Origin: Monosporascus cannonballus
Taxonomy: Eukaryota; Ascomycota; Sordariomycetes; Xylariales
Direction of reading: 5' to 3'
Assembly: GCA_004154925.1 (NCBI GenBank)
Contig: QJNS01000174.1
Location: 62,415-126,414 of the forward strand
DNA: 64,000 nt
The translations under genes and the position numbers were made by a program. Positions 61,661 through 64,000 of the stretch are shown here, one piece after another. Positions within the stretch are counted from its first letter, which is position 1, and each line of letters starts with the position of its first letter. Below the pieces are notes generated by a model. That model saw only the letters and a program-made list of their open reading frames with translations, was not told where the DNA came from and did not search any database.

Positions 61661-64000
61661 CATCAGAGCAAAAGATCGGTGGAATAATCGCAATTAAGGC
61701 TAATATTCTGGTTCTTACAGCTGTATATATGTACTGAAGCCGTTATGGTGGACAAGGTTGTAATATTATCCTAATTTCGAAAACAAATTAGAAGCTGATT
61801 TTAAAAATCCTGATAAAAAACCTACAGCTGTATAGTAAATTTTACATTTACTATAAAAAAGATCAACCTTTAAATATATAGTTACATTTAGAACACTTAT
61901 ATTCAAGATCGGAAAAACTATTAACAAAAACGATAATTTAATCGACATCTTAAATAAAGAATTAAAAACTAAGATAAATAAGAAAATCATTAAGTTTTTT
62001 TTTATTTACATTAAATAAATGTATTTTAAATGCTATTAAAATCAATATTAAATCACACAAACGCCGTATAGGAAAGAAAAAGGAGAATGTGCTGTAAATA
62101 AGAAAATTACAGAATAAATTAAGAAAAACGACGAAATATCTCTACTATCTTTTATAATGTTCTACAAACACTAATAAAACTTTGTAGTAGTTAGAAAAAA
62201 AAGTAATACCGAATTAAATGGTCAAAGTACGACAAAATAGAAAATAAATTTTTAAATACCAAATATTCAAAAAACTGTAATATAGTAATTAGCCCCAAAT
62301 ACTTAAAGAATAATTTATAGTTAATAAAAAAATAATGAAATTATTAATATAATCGCGTAATCAAATACGTTATATCGATTTTTAGAATAAACAATAGGAT
62401 AAGCGTTTAAAGAAATTAAGAAACTAAATTATTAAATATTAAGTGATTATAAAACGGTTTAAAGAAATAATTAAGACAATATTAAAAATAAACGAAAAGT
62501 ATTTAGTTTAAAATGTCAAATCGACATATTAAATTTATGTTATTTACTATAATTGAATTAAATATTATTTTCTTAACAAATAACAGGATTTCATTTATTA
62601 ACGTACTATATATATATATATATATATTAAAAAATTTGGCTTCGTTTAGAAAATATAAAGAAAATAATATCGACAAATAATAATATTAATACTTTCGAAT
62701 TATCGCCTTATAAAATAAAATAGATTAATAAATAAGTTTAAAATATTAATTTAAAAGAAACTAATACTCGTAGAAAAGCGCTTTTTATTACTATAAATAA
62801 TGGAATTTCTAAACGAGAAAGAGTTAATTTAACGAATAATAAAAAAACATTGCTAAGAAGTTATCGCAGATATTAATTTCCAATACACATTTCCTATAAA
62901 CTCGAAGTATAAAAAGACAATTAAAAAGAAATTTCAAACCTTTACTTAAGACCTGTAAAAGGACGATACGTGTATAGCGTGATACGACGTAGTATAACAA
63001 ATAGAAAAGTCTATTATCGAATAAGATCAAAAACTGAAACAAAATAAAAAAAATTACTTCAACTTAACATTTCAGTGCGTCGACTAAAACGATAAATGAT
63101 ATAATTAAATACGTTTTAGAAATAAACATAAAAACGATTCGATAAATTTGAAAAAAGAAAATTAAAAACGAAAATTATTTACAAAATAGCCGCAAAATAA
63201 CAAGACTCTAAAAAATTCAACAAGAAATATTTACGAAAGATTTTAAACGAAACGATAAAAACCGTAAATAATCTTATAAGTTCAAATACAGAAATAAGGA
63301 TATATATATATATATAATAAAATACGGATGTTTAGACCTAACTTACATTATATCAAATATGATTCATAATTTTAAATTATTATAGAAATATAAAAAGCAC
63401 CCTTATGTTGCGAAAAATATAGAAAACTAAGCATTAGCTTTTCAAAAAGGAAAATTTATAAACGAAATTAATAGTTTTAAAATCTATATTTAAGAATACT
63501 ACCACACAATCGATTTCGACATTATGCTATTAAGAAATTACAACATAATCTTAAAAAGATTTTTGTTACATTAATACAATTCTTTAGTCTATTAAAAAAT
63601 TAGCTAAATAAAATTTGTTGTATACCTCGTCGATAAGTAAAAGGAAAAAAAGAGGAGATATTAATATTTAATAGAAAATAACAATATATATAGATACATA
63701 GATACGACAAATACAATATTACTTCAAAGAACAAATATAAAAAAGATATATATATTAAAGAAAAATACAGCGCATTATTACAACATTAAAACAAATCTTA
63801 AGCAATTAAATAACAATGTATAAAAAGAACTCAAAAGATTAAAAAAAGTTAGTTAATATATTATTATAGCTTTATAATTGCAAACGATCGATTAAAATAA
63901 ATTTAATAGGAAGTTATTAAAATATAATAAACAAAATTACGATTGAATTTTTAAAACAGATTTATTTACTAGATTCTACCTTATTTTCAATTTTAATAAA
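61661..64000 (+). mobile_element. Family-B-like chromovirus copy B4, 5' half, runs off the window
   Basis: The stretch 62750-62860 aligns with B2 at about 41480-41620, and 63340-63640 aligns with B2 at about 41950-42240, including the protease-like D-F-D-I-(M/V)-L stretch followed by N-Y-N-I-I-L. Distances between matched blocks are similar to B2. All frames are closed. The frames at 61766-61990 and 62824-63042 (minus) are antisense and without motifs. Confidence 0.6.

Noticed and set aside
1..64000. CRISPR arrays, rRNA genes and tRNA genes
   Set aside because: No regularly spaced repeats with unique spacers. No rRNA core words or convincing tRNA cloverleaf was found by eye. The 35-bp tandem units in the B2 LTRs are adjacent, without spacers.

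Overview
The window looks like filamentous-ascomycete (Pezizomycotina) chromosomal DNA. Protein-coding genes carry short introns (about 47-130 nt) with GT-AG borders and CTAAC/CTAAT-type branch sites. They sit in one GC-balanced island (about 16.44-38.2 kb) between two very AT-rich blocks. In the AT-rich blocks cytosines survive mostly in CpG, CpA is largely converted to TpA, and every retroelement frame is full of stops. That is the signature of repeat-induced point mutation (RIP). No prokaryotic, organellar or viral layout fits.

Left AT block (1-16.44 kb): a nested graveyard of Ty3/gypsy chromoviruses. An old family-B element enters from the left edge (B0). Family-A element A1 (437-7824, 206-bp LTRs, target duplication TATAT) was inserted into it. 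A second family-B copy, B1 (9950-16423, 380-bp LTRs, target duplication AAACT), was inserted into what looks like the 3' LTR of B0.

Gene island (16.44-38.2 kb): (i) a short two-exon gene with an HxD...H iron-site pattern like 2-oxoglutarate/Fe(II) oxygenases; (ii) about 3.6 kb of pyrimidine-rich upstream DNA holding a 212-bp hAT-like MITE; (iii) an intact eight-exon Argonaute gene (1006 aa, QDE-2-like) with the slicer residues D-E-D-H; (iv) about 3 kb without a recognisable gene; (v) a group of small-molecule genes: an MFS transporter, an SDR oxidoreductase, an NmrA-like gene broken by a solo LTR, a DUF4267 membrane protein and an intact NmrA-like gene. The MFS, the SDR and the first NmrA gene carry 1-nt frameshifts. 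The Argonaute, DUF4267 and second NmrA genes are clean.

Right AT block (38.2-64 kb): a minus-strand family-B element (B3) was interrupted by B2 (39639-46286, target duplication TTGGG) and by a Fot1/Pogo DNA transposon (48721-50578). A second family-A copy, A2 (53086-60322, target duplication TAATT), follows. Another family-B-like copy (B4) runs off the right edge.

The island genes do not form one operon-like unit. The Argonaute acts in RNA silencing. The MFS/SDR/NmrA/DUF4267 group resembles a decaying detoxification or secondary-metabolism neighbourhood. Silencing and RIP are separate defences against the kind of elements that flank it, but any functional link to this location is inference.
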